A stretch of DNA of 64,000 nucleotides from Dipylidium caninum (GCA_017562135.1 QEYB01000282.1:310001-374000); one strand, 5' to 3'. Counted from the first letter of the stretch, positions 1 through 13,258 are shown. The notes: generated by a model from the letters alone, not told the origin. Translations and numbers: made by a program.

Positions 1-438
1 CAACCCACTTCGTCGCTTGAAGTTAATTGAATTCGGGATGTGCACCAGCGTAAAGGAGGAGGAGAAGAGGGGAATGAGAGGGAGGAGGAGGAGGAAGAGG
101 GGGAGGAGGGGGAGGAGGAGGGGACAATGACGGAGGCGGTGGTGTTTGTGCAATGAGTTTATTGACCTGTTTATCCAACTAGTTTCTCCGTTAACCACCA
201 GGTGTTTTCGTTCTCTTTGGACAACGAAGTTTATTTGTATGAAGGCGGTGGAAGAGGAATTTTAGACGTGAGCAAGGCAGGAAAGGAGACTCCTAAGCAA
301 ATGTCATGCTTCCATCGTTAGATTCAGCATCATCCGGATAAATGCACATGAGAAGGAGTGGAATGTCTATTGCAGGTGGAGGTTGGGCGTTGGGGGGAAA
401 AAGGCATTTAATAGTCCACTGTTATTCCTTTTTTCAAG
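1..438 (+). other. Intron of the Otp-like gene
   Basis: No coding exon is supported here. The stretch ends in a pyrimidine-rich acceptor (ttcaag) in front of the homeodomain exon. It holds a purine-only tract described separately. The missing homeodomain N-terminal half must lie further left. Confidence 0.6.
52..124 (+). repeat. Polypurine GGA-rich tract
   Basis: About 73 bases are almost entirely G and A, with a single T near position 75, built from irregular GGA and GGGA units. It lies in the intron ahead of the homeodomain exon. Such tracts can be low-complexity repeats or can form triplex or G-quadruplex structures; no function is claimed. Confidence 0.8.
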
Positions 439-2894
439 GTGTGGTTCCAAAATCGTCGAGCTAAGTGGAAGAAACGTAAAAAGACTGGAACAAGTGGCAA
501 CAACAGTGGTGGTAGTTGCGGTGGCGGTGGCACTGGTGGTAATACTAATAGCTGCACTTCCAACTTGAGTCCAGCCTTCAAAACACCCTCATTGGCTATG
601 AATAGTCTAACGAGGGGACTGGAGTCTGCCCCGAGCATCTTTGGAAAGTCCAGTCAACAGCCCTCCACTCCGCCCAGTCTCTCACTTCTCCACGCCGCGT
701 GTAGTCGCGCCGCTGTCCAATTATCGCCCAATTACTTGGGTGTTTACAATCCTCCTTCCTCCTCGCATCGCATGTCACCCTATTCCACTGCGTCCATGGC
801 TGGAGGTGGTGGTGGCGGGGATGATGGCACTGGCGAAGGAGCTGCTGCCACATCAGCTCAAACAGGCACCTATTCAGGTGAGTGATCACCGATTTCACGT
901 TATTCTGTTACCCTAAATTTACCGACTTTTAGTGGAAACTCATTTGTTTGTCTGAAGAAATGGGGTACATCGGCTTTTACTGCATACTGTCATTGTCCAA
1001 CCTATTTTCACTTCCAGTTACTGAAATTAACTGCCCGCACCCAATCATGAAATTGGCCACGCCTGTGTTGACAGGGTTAAAAGAAATAACGTAAATGGGG
1101 CCATGAGTTTGCTTCGATTGGCGTATCTGTCAGGCGTCCGAGTCTTCTAACTGAGCTGCGGATGATTTCTTTTGAAAATCGACATTTCGGGGAGGGCACG
1201 AGGGATACACTAGTGTATGACTTGCTTCCCTCGTCACTTCTACTAAATGAGAAGGGGCGCTGGGTTTTGCCCTTCGATAGACGATATTTTTTGCTCTTCG
1301 GGAAGACGTTCAGTATAATGTCAAAAATCGAGGCAAATCGTTATAAAAATAAAATTAATTGCTTTTCCCGTGGGACATTATGGTGTAATTTAGTGTTAGA
1401 CTGTGTGTTTACTTTATCATTTCCTACATCCTGGACGATTTGACCGCAGGATATTTGGTAAGGTCTTTGCGGACTGAACCTTTTTCAGGTGATTACTGCA
1501 TGGATGATCTGACGCAGTCAGTAATGTTCAAGCAAGCAATGCTGAACAGCGGTTTTCATCCAAGAAACGAGAATCCTGTCTCCAGTCAATCACCGGAATC
1601 CTCTTCACCGCCACCGTCACTGTCACACCCGCACGGTCCCCTGCCGCCTACATGGCACCCGTCGTATCAGGGTTCTCGACCCACCTCTGTCCCCGTTTCT
1701 GGCGCTTTCACCTCGACCAGTCCCGATGCCCTCCTAACTGACTCCCTCATTAACCAGTACGGTGGGCCCCTTGCCTCCAGGCGCAATCCCGCGGTGGAGG
1801 ATTCTCTCGTAGCTCCAACACCACTACCTACACCGATGAACTTCCAAGAGTATGAAGCATTGAGCAGTATCGAAGCTACGATGCAAGGATGCTATCAGGG
1901 ACTTTTGGCTCAACGAAGACTTGGGGACTTTGAATTCTGCGAACGAAGCCGTACACAGTGGATAGAGGGGGCGGGTGGAGAGAGGACGGGAGAAGTAACT
2001 CCCTTCCCCTTTGTCACCGGTGTCATTTCTGTCAACAATGGGGGTACTGGTACATCTGTTACCTCTCGTATTAGTGGAACTGAAGAACCAGACTACTGTT
2101 CGCCTCCTGGTGAGTTGGATATCAAAATTTACCTAGAGTGTAGGGGGTCACAAGTGCAATATTTTCCGATTTAAAATATCCATTTGGTCAATGAAAACCA
2201 CGGTTTTCCCACGCATTCTGACATGCTCCGCGGTTTTAAGACTGTCTCACAAGGAAGCTGATCAGAATGCTAAAATCGAAATACGAATTGATAACTTGAC
2301 CACCAACAATTGAATTCGCAGGCTGAGTAGTTGGTAGTAGGTCATCCGCGTCTTGTGAAAACATTGGCTCATCCCTGATACCTAACGAAATTACAATTTT
2401 CGAGCTATTTCGGTTTCCCTCTGAGGTCTCGCCACTTAAGAGGCGGGCTTTAAACTCTTACGTCGATCACGTTTTGAGAACACAGTGGGTCGGAATGGTC
2501 TATACCATCTCAACAATGGAAAGTGATAGTAGGTTGGGTTTCCCAATATTTTTCTACAGGATACGAGGATTCCCTTCAAGTTCATATGAATGGGTTAATG
2601 TTTTGCTCAAATAACTTTTGCGCAATTATAACTTAAACCTGATGGGTAAGAGGGTCGATTGTAGACGAGAAGTCTATGGAGGGTCTACCGGTACCCAACG
2701 CATACTTCTCGTCGAGACCCGCGGTGCACAATCAGTACTCAGGACACGGCAATTCCTCCTCCCATGAAGTTACCAAAAATTTTTTGCTGGATGTCAGCCA
2801 ATCCTCAGATACTTCATGCGGGCTAGTTCACCATAATCTGTCGCCCCTGCCGAAGAAGACGCAATTCAGTCAGCACAATGGACTCCGAGCGTAA
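439..2894 (+). CDS. OTP: Orthopedia-like homeobox transcription factor, 3' part (partial)
   Basis: This is the 3' half of a paired-class homeobox gene encoding a nuclear DNA-binding factor; Otp specifies neuroendocrine neurons in other animals. Three exons are read: 439-877, 1489-2109 and 2665-2894. The phases match (1, 1, stop) and give 429 residues plus a stop. The first exon opens after an acceptor AG exactly at VWFQNRRAKWKKRKKT, the recognition helix and basic tail of the homeodomain. The KKRKKT tail is the signature that points to Otp. The split between homeodomain residues 46 and 47 is a known intron position in paired-class genes. The rest is low-complexity, rich in Gly, Ser, Pro and Asn, as is usual for homeobox flanks. 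No OAR motif is seen before the stop. Exons with helices 1 and 2 lie left of the window. Family call is good; the exact orthologue is inferred from the short homeodomain piece. Confidence 0.82.
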
Positions 2895-5582
2895 TCATGA
2901 CATGTAAGCACTGATTAATAAAACCTTACTACTACTACATAATTAAGTAGACAATAATCACCGGTACATAGACAATGTAGGTATGCTATCGAAAATGTCA
3001 TTTCATTGTGCGTATACTGATTTCATTTTAGGTGGATAACTCATGTGCAACTCAAAATGAAGGCCTCACACTTTCAAATCATAGTCATTACCCTTACCAT
3101 TGTATAAATGTACATGCACATACATACATATCTATCGAGCTTATTCGTTGTTCCGTACATGCGTCTACCATACCCTAACCCACCTCAGCTCGTTTCTCAC
3201 CCCATGTATTGTATGCATAAAAGGTATGAGCTTCTATACAAACCACTTTCTTGCTAAAAATGATTTCCCTGACTGCGAGGCCATTGGCGATTGGAGAAGA
3301 ACTTTCCTCGTAGGACTGGACCCTGTAGGGCTCGGGTAGAAAATGAACCTACTACTGAAGATCTGGGAGTTTGAAAGACTGACGGCTCATTGAAGGGACA
3401 TTAATGATAACAGCTCAGTCAGCTCGCGATTACACTTAAGAAGTTGAGAGCCTTGATGCCAGTAACCGTCTCTTCCCCAATTTCAGTCCCTAGCGGTGTA
3501 GGTCACAATTCAGAAAACAAAAATATACACTGTCGGGCTGCAGCGCCGTCTATTAGAAATGACCGAAGAGGCCCGCTGTATTCGTGGTGAGCGTTCTTTA
3601 GGCCCGGATCGCTTTGATATGAAAATGAGGTAATTTGCATACTGGCTAAATATGATTGGAATGTAAGGGCATCAGAACTGTAACTCAAGAACCTTCTTAC
3701 TTGGTCGCCGTTAAAAACAGGACCATTCGGCTGCGCATCCACCTAAACGTCTCCCTTCTTCTCACAAAATTTTATTCGTCACATAGATTTTCATCTACAA
3801 CGTCAGTTTGGAATACCTCGATGTTTCAGGCTCACTTCAGCAAAATCCCTCTCTGTAGATTCTTTGTCCAGACAAGAATTCAAATTAGCTTAAATTAATG
3901 GGTCAGTATATTTCGAAGGAAGAAGGGAGTGTGAAGACATGTGAACTGTCTACGCCTTGCCCACACTATGCCTGATACGAAAAACGCAGCCGGCGACATC
4001 TAGTTATCACCAAGCGCAAAACAATTTTGATAGAGTCGGGCTACTATCTACTTCCCCCAGTTGGGTTAGACTCATGCCTTCTCTGGGACATTTGGGGTTT
4101 ACGAGGAGGTTATAACTTCGTGTCACGAAAAGTTTATTGGCTCGTTCTGTTTCAAATAGGGCAGGTGGGTAGAATGGGCTTTGGCGTTTCTCGCCGTCGT
4201 CATTCTCGCATTCTTCGCTGCCACCTGCTCGCATTAGTACGTAACGCCATCTTAAATTTATTCACAGAGGTTGGATAGTCGTAGGCCCTACTGAATTGCC
4301 CGACTTTGTAAGTGACAAGAGTCTGTTAACGAATGGACAGGATAAGGCGCATAGGCGATGGGTGAAGGCGGCAGCTGACAGGGTTATTAGGAGGGGGGTC
4401 CTCACTTTTGTTGCCTCGTGAGAGGGGCATAGCAAAACTCGTAAACGTTAGACTTCACTTGACGAAGACATTACAACTCCTTCAACAGTTAAACCGGTTA
4501 TTTCGACCTGTGGTCAGAGGAGGCGTCTTATGGGTTCTTTTCAACTCCGCTTATGTCACTTCCACCATCGGCATGGCGACAAATCGCTTTGAGTCATTAA
4601 TTTATGTTTGTTTAACCGGCTCCAAAGATGACGAATTCACACAATACACATCCGCCGACCCATCTGTCCGCCGTCCTATTTCCATTATTTCCAGTGACAC
4701 GGCAGATAGCCCTGGAGGTGACGAGATAGGCAGACAGGCAGGCAGACAGGTAGGTGCTTTGGTAAGTAAATAACGAAAGACCCATCAATCTATGCGGTAA
4801 CTCACACTTTCTCCCTATCATGCCCTATCAATCGAGTCACCGACCTGCTCAGCTCACCCGACTGCTGCTCACTTGTACACCTAAGAATCACACCTATTTT
4901 ATGTCACGATTTTGGAGTTGCCCTGCTCACGTACATATGCCTCCACTGCTCGAGGTGGTACTTGCATGGTCTCTGGCCTTCGACAAATCCCCCCTACCAC
5001 CTGGCTTTAGCGACTCCACACATGTGCTTGATTTCCCAATCAACAGAATAGATGTGAAGTGATACCTACTTTCCATCTTTTCCCAAAGTTGCATATCCAA
5101 CTTAACCGAATCCAAAGGTGTTTTTACAATGGTACGAGATCAGGTTTTATGTAGGCCATTAAAATTAGGGACTTTCGTTTGTTCAATCTGAATTTCGTCA
5201 ACATACCACTACATGGAGAAGGAGGAAGGCCTTTGCTATGGAACAGTGGAATGTGGATTCAAAGGTTCCAGGTGATAACCTCTTCCGCGTAAAGCCGAAT
5301 TTTGCTAATAGTATTAAACCGATACAGAAGGCTACGAGCCAATTACGGAGCAAGGGACCATAGAAAGGCGTCTGATTGGATGATGTCGTAACGCGCGTCA
5401 TTCGAGTGCGTCATCGGGGTGGCGTGTGTATACGCCCACTTTATTCCGGCAGGGTGCGTAGGTGGACCACTTTGTGATCCACCCTACCTTCCTACCTGCC
5501 TCTGCCTTCCTGAGTGACTGACGCAGGGCCGGGTTGGCGTCGGGTACGCATGTGACCTCGAGGGCGACGTCGCATTACCGGA
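2895..5582 (+). other. Intergenic region between Otp-like gene and metalloproteinase
   Basis: About 2.7 kb with no exon I can support. Open frames up to 121 codons (for example 4408-4773) have no recognisable domain or convincing splice context. A short imperfect GGCAGACA repeat sits near 4729-4752. The last 200 bases before the metalloproteinase are richer in G and C and probably contain its promoter. Confidence 0.5.
2917..2922 (+). terminator. Poly(A) signal of the Otp-like gene
   Basis: A canonical AATAAA lies 23 bases after the stop codon, which supports the assigned 3' end. Confidence 0.6.
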
Positions 5583-5590
5583 GATAAAAG
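5583..5590 (+). promoter_or_regulatory. TATA-like box of the metalloproteinase gene
   Basis: GATAAAAG lies 39 bases upstream of the metalloproteinase start codon, at the end of a GC-richer stretch. The spacing would give a short 5' leader. This is a motif match only. Confidence 0.35.
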
Positions 5591-5628
5591 GCCAGGGATT
5601 CACGTGCTCCAGTTATTACAATCTAAAC

Positions 5629-8600
5629 ATGCAATTGCGCGATGCACTTCTCCTACGCCTCGCTCTCTTCTTCCTCCTCTTCATCGAGGCCCTAATCCTT
5701 CTGCCTACTCCAGCCACACCCTATCCTCTGAAATTCTCATCAGCCTACATCAGCACTTCACAGGCTATTGTAAGTTCAAAATTATCCGTCATACCCCACT
5801 GTCATCGCCATCATCATCATCAGTCGAGGTTATGAAATGAGTCACTGAACTTGCAATACCCTACAGCCTCCGCAAAGTGTGAGAATTGGTGGCACCTCTG
5901 AGATGGAGACGGTGCTCCATACTAACCTGTCTCTTGACCAAAATATGCGTCGCTTTTTTGCGTCGCCAATTGCGACACGGGCACTCATACACGCACAAAA
6001 ACGTAGGACGCGGTCATCCAGGCGACGGCATATTGACATTATGCGGTGGGGTTAATGGCATCTCTTGTCTGGCGATTCCTCCACCAACCGACTCACGTGT
6101 TACCGTGCGCTGACATTTTAGGAATTCATGACAGGCACCGCACCTTACCCCCCGAGGGCTTTCGCAGCCTTAAATTAATAGCTCCCACCTCATTCTGTCT
6201 TAATGTCTTTTGTACTATTCAGCGCCTTTTGCACCAATATGGGTACTTGAATCCGCCCAAACGCAAAAACATCGGCGACCCAATAGCCCCGACAGGCTGG
6301 AGCCCTTCGAAGTACAAAGTCGGTGAGAACTCCATGACTGATTTGAACAGCCTCTACCGCGATGCCCTAAAAGCCTTCCAAACCCGATACAAACTGCCGG
6401 TCACAGGAAGGTTGGATCGTCGGACCGTGGGATTACTAACTTCTCCTCGGTGTGGAAATCCTGATATTGACGCAGACCCAAGTAGTTACCAATCAGGACA
6501 GAGGTCAGGTCGAGGCAACGGTCGTCGTCGGGTGAAACGCTACCTTATCAGTGATCCGAAGATGCGATGGACCAAGAAGAAGTTGACGTGGCAGTAAGTT
6601 GACTAATAGCCTGTCGTCTTGTTCGACTATTGTAGTCGTTAGTGGGGTGCGGAGTGAACAGTGGAGGATGTGCGAGGCGGCAAGAAATGCCACGAGCCCC
6701 ACCTCTTCACCCCTCAATGCGGCAATAACCTCCCACATGGTGTAGTGAGTCAGTGTGAACCGTTCACAGCCCCGTCACCGGTCTACAGAATGCACGAGGT
6801 TTGAAGGATAAAACACTAACAATGCGGAGGCGATTCTTCCAATTAATTGATCAAATTTTCGGTTCATCTCGTCCTGACAAATGACACATGCCAAGTGTTC
6901 GTCCGCGAATAGACTTACCTGCCTAGATTTGGAATTAGATACTCCAGAGTGAAGTGGACGCGGCGTGGAGAGTGGCGCACTCTCCCCATGGGACCTCGCC
7001 GACGCACTGAACTCTCCTTCGTCGAGGTTGGGGGGGGGAGGCAGAGGAAGGGCAAAGCGACCTAAGCGTAAGCATTTCCTCCACTCCAGGATACACAGTT
7101 ACCCGACACATCATTTGAATCGGTCGCAGACGCATGCCGTCTTTCAGCACGCATTCAACAAGTGGTCCAGCGTGGCCGACCTTGATTTCGCGGAAGAGAA
7201 GGACTACTATAAGCAGGCGGACATCATCATTACATTCAGCTCTCGTCGTCATGGTGATTCCATGGCATTCGATGGACCCGGTGAGCGTTTTGTGGCTGCA
7301 ACATTGCACGTGGAGGTGAAGGCATCTTAAGTCTATTTCGTTCACCGGATTCTGCATCGATACCACGTTGTAGAAGTTTTCAGAAAGAGATATTCAGTGC
7401 ATTAGACCTCAATTTACTTTTTTTTTTAATCTGGCGATAATAGGCGAACTTTGTTCAGATGTGTTGGTGGGTGAGTGGCGTGGTGGGATGGTGTATCGCT
7501 GTGTGTGTATTATTGCATTTTAATGATGAATCGGTGAAAGTCATGTTGCATGCGTGCTCTCAGGTGGAGTGCTGGCGCATGCCTTCTACCCCATGCCAGA
7601 ACCGGTCTATTCACTCGCCGGGGATGCTCACTTCGATGATGACGAGAAGTGGTGGGATGGTCCGCATCAGGGTGAGTCGTTGGTGTTTCATACTTCTACT
7701 GAAGGCATTTTTATGCCTATCCGCTATGAGAGCATATTTCGAAGAAAAACCCTTCTTTCGTCGCTTGCCTTTACCACACCTTCTGTCTCGATCCTTCAGA
7801 GTACCGAGATCTTCTCTCCGTAGCGACCCACGAGTTGGGTCACAGTATGGGTCTGGGTCACTCGTCTGTCCACACGTCCGTCATGTTTCCATACTACCTA
7901 AGTAAATGGAAACGGGTGGAGCTCGATGAGGACGATATTTATGGCATGAGGAGAATATACGGTGAGTTAGTGAGGAGTCGTTAGCCAATCACAATGGCCT
8001 ACACTGATTCCTGTCTACTCTGAGCTAACTAAACTCTTTTAGGCGCGCCGAAACCGGGCAAAATCCTTCCTGAAATACCCGATCTTCCGGATATCCCTTT
8101 AATCCGTGAGTTTGGAGGGACATTTGGTTCCACCCGCCTTTCCCCTCCCCCCTGCTTCTCTGTGGACTGCTTTCTTGGACACATGGAGCGGATTGGGGAT
8201 GATAAGTAGGCCCTCTTCCCCACTTTTGTGCGAAAGACGCGCTGCGAAAGCGGTGGATGGGAAAAGGTACTCGAGCCGGGAGACGGAGACCATCCTCTTC
8301 TTCCACTTGAGTGTCTTCACTTCCGCCCCCGGCGAGGGGGAAAGGGGGAAGGTGTGCTTATGGAGAAGTCACAACATTCTTCTAACGTCCCGAACTCACC
8401 GCCGTAGCGGGGTTGGTAACCCTGACAAAATGAAACATATCAGTTTTTCTGCTATTTGTGCAGGCCTCTGCGCCTTGTCTCATGACTGGCCTTATTCTGG
8501 TTTCAGCACAGACCACCACGATACAGCCGGACACAACGAAGCAGATCGACTACTGTAACACCAGCGTCGATGCGATCATCGAGGTCCGCGGTCTGGAATT

Positions 8601-10923
8601 GTACATATTCAAAGGCGAAGTAAGAGCGTGACCCATTCTCCTCTCTCTGTGATTGTCCTATTATACCCCATGGGAGAGTTTAATATTCCCATCTTCTCTC
8701 GTGATTCATAGTTTCAGTGGCGGGTGACTTGGTCCAAAACCGTCTCAGACTGGATTTCATACCAACTGCGTGATGGGCCGACCAAGATAGCCTACTATTG
8801 GAACGTTCTGCCACCTGATGTGGACTATATTGACGCGGCTGTTGAACGCCCCGACTCTCTGATCTACATATTTCGAGGTAAGAAAGTCTACAGTAAGTAA
8901 TTGGAGTTATCTGGAAAACAAGCCTGGGGCTTGTACACGTTAATGGAGCGAGATTATGGACCGTGGAGGATGGAGGGTTGAATGACTCCTAGGTCGTCTC
9001 CATCATTAGCACATCTCATCGCCATGCAAGCAACAAATGCTAAGGTCTGACGAAAAACCTATACGAGACGTTATTTTAAACAGTTACTGACCTAGTCGGC
9101 TCGGTGACCTTCTCTTCGGGTCTTCCGAGTACATTTCGTCTGGTGTTATCTAATTTTATTGTGGCCAAATCTAACTCTCATGTTCTTGTGGAGTCTATTA
9201 AACTCCCTGATCTATCAGTGACGCTAGAAAACTGGATGAAACCGCCTGCAGCCCTAATGATTTCGGTTCACTGGAATGAATTCAGTTGTTTTCATTCTTT
9301 CACATACATTTGACGTCGGTAATGAAATCCTTTGAAGGCCGCCTGATTCTCTACGCCACCTGACGCCCCAATTAAGAAATAAAACCATTTTGGAAGGTGT
9401 CTTGCTATGCGGACCCTTGGAGTCGAGCTGTCCTTTCCTTTGACCAGACAACCTTCGATTTTGCGCATATCACTTGGAGATTAAAATATTGAGTGGAAAA
9501 TTCCTCCACAACCCCGACGATTTCAACCCTATCATCACGTATTTCTAAACTCGGCTGTTGTCAGTGAGCTGCAGTTATGTGATGCTACGTATGAGCCTCT
9601 CTTAGAGTCATCTGAGAGTCCCCCATGACTGTCATTGCGACTGGATTATCGAACGCACGTAGGCACAAAATCGGTGGGCATCGTCACAGACTACGGTGAG
9701 AGAGGAAGGTGAGGGGATCACTGCTTATTCTCGCGGAATGCATGGAAACTTGACCTTTTCTGGCCCGGTGAGGACGGGCAATTTACAGCACTATAGGAAT
9801 GTACCCGAGGCATGCAACATCAGTCTGCGATCTCAGCATTGTAGAACAGTCCTGGACGCGCGATAAAATGTCATTGGGTGTGTTTAGGAATTCCCCTCTT
9901 CTTCACATCTACGCATATTTTTCGAAGTTTGGCTTGTTAGGTAAGCCATACACTACTGCATGTTGAAGTTATTAACAAGGTGTCTCCCTATTTAGGGATA
10001 AGAAATGATGAAACCCTCGAAATACCCCTTGACACCACATTTACTTATAATTTAGATTTCAGTAGTATCTACTAGTCATTTCCGCACAAGTGCATTGGTG
10101 TGATTGAGCCATCTTCCAAATGGGCGCATGTTGGCCCTCATCTGGGTCGCATTCCCTCAACTCACCCGCGTGTAGTGGATGTTTTCCCAACAGTCCTCGA
10201 AGCCTCCATATCTCTGGCTGAATCTTACTCCTCGCCGCATGCGTATGTGTGTGTGTGTGCATATGCGGGGTGGTATAGGATGGGGGGAGGGAGAATAAGT
10301 GAAAAATTTTAGTCCGAGCATCCACTTACATGGCCGATTTCCTAAGGATTAAATGAAGCGTTGAATTCCTCCTCAAATTCTCGGTCACAATAACACCATT
10401 ATACTACCTTATTTGTGTCAGGCAACAAATTCTGGCTGCTGGTGGATAACAAGCGGTTGGCGGGCGGCTGTCCACGCTTCGGCTTGCCTCTAACTACGCT
10501 GGGCCTGCCGCCGACTCTTAAGAAAGTGGACGCTGTCTTCAAGTGGGATGGGAACAAGGAATACTACATATTCGCTGGAGACAGATACTGGTTACTTGAC
10601 GTTAAAATTAGCCCGCCTTTTGGTATGGTGGCCCCTTCACCCGATTACCCGCGTTCTATCAAGGACACCTGGCGTGGTATACCGATTCCCGTCTCCACTG
10701 CATATACTACTCTAAACGGTTAGTAGCGGCATCCCCCGTTAACACCTATCCACTCCCTTGGCCCACATGAAAAAGCTTTTTTTCTTGCCTGTGTCCTCGT
10801 GTAGGTGATACCCTCTTCTTCGATGGACCGACTTATTACGCATTCGACAATACGGCGATGCGAGTACGAAAGGGTTACCCAAGACCGGCTAGGCTAGGAA
10901 TTATTGGTTGTCAGGATAACTAG
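5629..10923 (+). CDS. Secreted matrix metalloproteinase with hemopexin domain
   Basis: A zinc endopeptidase of the matrixin family that cuts extracellular matrix. Exons: 5629-5769, 5867-5911 (3' end tentative), 6223-6593, 7090-7280, 7564-7671, 7800-7961, 8043-8105, 8507-8619, 8712-8877, 10422-10718, 10805-10923; phases agree and give 591 residues. Order: hydrophobic signal peptide (about 1-30); peptidoglycan-binding-like prodomain; cysteine switch PRCGNPD (137-143); furin site RRRVKR (163-168); catalytic domain with zinc motif HELGHSMGLGH (296-306) and Met-turn methionine 314; a short Pro-rich hinge; then hemopexin blades bounded by the usual first and last cysteines (YCNTS and GCQDN). No membrane segment or GPI signal follows the propeller, so it is probably secreted. 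The furin site implies activation inside the secretory pathway, as in MMP11 and MT-MMPs. The usual V of PRCGVPD is N here. The exon 2 donor (ACG|GTGCTC) is weak, so residues 48-62 are the least certain part. Confidence 0.9.
10246..10259 (+). repeat. (TG)7 microsatellite
   Basis: A short TG dinucleotide run within the long intron before the penultimate metalloproteinase exon. Confidence 0.7.
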
Positions 10924-11116
10924 ATTTTAACACCATTCAAACACCATCGACTCAAACACAGACACTACTGTCTCCCGTCCACCTCGTATGACGGGATAAA
11001 ATGAGAACTAACAGCTGCCTACCTCTGCATGCCCAAGCATTTCACTATATCCTACGTAGTAGCCTTGTCAAGCTCCTTCGTGTATGTATCAGAATTTAGT
11101 CTTGTTATTCTATTCT

Positions 11117-11122
11117 ATTAAA
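11117..11122 (+). terminator. Candidate poly(A) signal of the metalloproteinase
   Basis: ATTAAA, the commonest variant signal, lies about 195 bases after the stop codon. No AATAAA is nearer on this strand. Confidence 0.35.
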
Positions 11123-13258
11123 TGATAAGATTACCAACTCCAACCATGCCCCTGATCCTTCCCTGGCTCCGAAGGAGGAGGCTTCTTTGTAACCTACTGT
11201 AACCTCAGGTTGTGGGTGTCTTTCTCGCAAATGAGGATTTTTGTCATACGACCAGGAAAAGTGGTTATGTGCACACAGGGAAATGAGTGACCCGTCAGAG
11301 GGAGAAGTGATTATGTTTAGCGAAAGTTAATGCCTCTGGGGACGGAGATGGATGCGGGTACTAAATCAAAGCCACATCCACAGAAATGTGGGGGTAGTGG
11401 ATAGGGCAGAGTATGTACGTGTGCAGATGAATACCCGAAGAGACAACTAAGGCATCAATGCTGAAAAATTCCGTCTGAGGCAACTATATCCCATTCTTCA
11501 TATATGATAGCCAATCATAAAGTGTTTTCTCCGTCCCTCAAATCACATTGCCAAGATGTTTCCACTAATTTGTAATTAGTATTTAAGCACTCGTACATTC
11601 GCCAACAAGATTCTTTAGCTTAGATAACAAAATTAAAAGCAGTCGATTGGGTGGGAAGAGAATTCTCATACTAGCTTAGGGCTGGAGTGAAGTCCTAACT
11701 GCGACTACACTGTCAACTTTAGTAAGGATTACGTCCGGTAAAAGCGAAATCGCCCCTGGTTAATCCCAACTATTTCGCCTTGGCAATTAGGCGTCCTGTC
11801 GCCGAGGCGGTAAGTGAACCCACCAAAGTGACTCATTGGGGAGAAGGTCAAAATGCCAAAGGAGTGAGGGGGTGGCAAAAGAAAACATTTATCCACCTAA
11901 TTACTTAGAGTGAATTATTCCAGGCAGATTGTATTCATATTTTAAAAAAACTATTCCAATGGTAGTGAAAGAGTAAATAAAATACAGCCTTCTCCTGCCT
12001 GTAACGTTTAACTAAAAAAAAAGTACTAAATTGACTAATTAGACGTAACTTGTTCAAATAAATCCCCCAGAAGATCATTCCATTCTAAATAAAGCTTGAT
12101 CCTAGATTGACAAATTCCGACACTTATTGTTTGATTGTGTCAAGTTATTATTTGCGATGACCAACTCAACCTCTAATGTATTTAACAAATCCCACCCTAA
12201 CACGAGCCGCATTTGTTTGAAAATGTCTGCACACCTCGACCATTTAAATATTTGCATCATATTCACAGAAGCTAACAGAATGGATAACGTGTTAGTGTCG
12301 GATTGCATAAGCAACAGGATGTCCGCCAAATGTCTGGGGATAAATTGGTGAATGCGAAGTTATTGTACTTGGAGCATGAGGGCAAAATCAGGCAGAATGA
12401 GTAGAAGAACGCTGCGTACCTACCCAGCCATAACGATTTAACAATGAGTTCCGCCTGAATCTATATCACAGAGTATGCAATTGTTTCCTTTTGGAAGGCG
12501 ATCCGATTTTGAGATGCCACCGCCGAAAGAGGGAAGAGGCGGCAGGAGAACTGCCTTAAGGACGAGATCAAAACGTCATAGGAAGTCACAGTGCTTGTGG
12601 GTATTTCTGAATAATTACAAGATAATATGTTGAGAATATTAGTAATGAAAACTAAAATGAGCAAATTACCGGTAACCATTATCCCAGTATTTGGAATAAA
12701 AATGTAATTGCCAATTTTTATTTAAACATTTATTACTTTTAACTTGTCTACTGAATCAAATTTTTATCCCTGTTTGTGTACAGTGTTGGTTGTTATATTA
12801 TGTCACTTCAAGGCCGACAAAGAACGCAATCCGATCATCGGAATAGTGTCGACAATTTGTTCGACAGACACTTCTGTTCACATTTTTACGGTTTTACGAT
12901 GCATTTGTATCATAACAGTTGCCACCCTCGTTTCCAAACATCTGATCGAGAGCATCATTACCGTAAAATGTTCGGACAGAAATTTAATAAAACAGGCTTC
13001 ACTCGTGCCGACAATACTCAGCCGTATGCGACCCGGAGAAGTTTACTACTTTCAAGCGTGATTTGTCCTTCTTTTATGTGGCATCCTGTGGTACTCGCGG
13101 ACTATAACAGCATATCAACTCACGACGCAACCCCAAGACATAACCACAAATGCACGCCAAACCACCGCATAGCCAGCCCCATCCTGTTTACTGAACTAAA
13201 TTGATCTCACCGTCGACGACTTTATTCCGGCCAGGAAGGATACATCGGTAAAAAAGGA

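Noticed and set aside
4408..4773. 121-codon open frame (+) in the Otp-metalloproteinase gap
   Set aside because: No recognisable domain, no supported splice partners, and an overlapping frame on the other strand; length is within chance for this composition.
8106..8558. 150-codon open frame (+) within the metalloproteinase
   Set aside because: It runs through an intron in a different frame from the hinge and hemopexin exons.
12776..13204. 142-codon open frame (+) downstream of the metalloproteinase
   Set aside because: No homology recognised and it overlaps the expected DIP2 3' untranslated region on the other strand; rich in His, Ser and Arg like a random frame.
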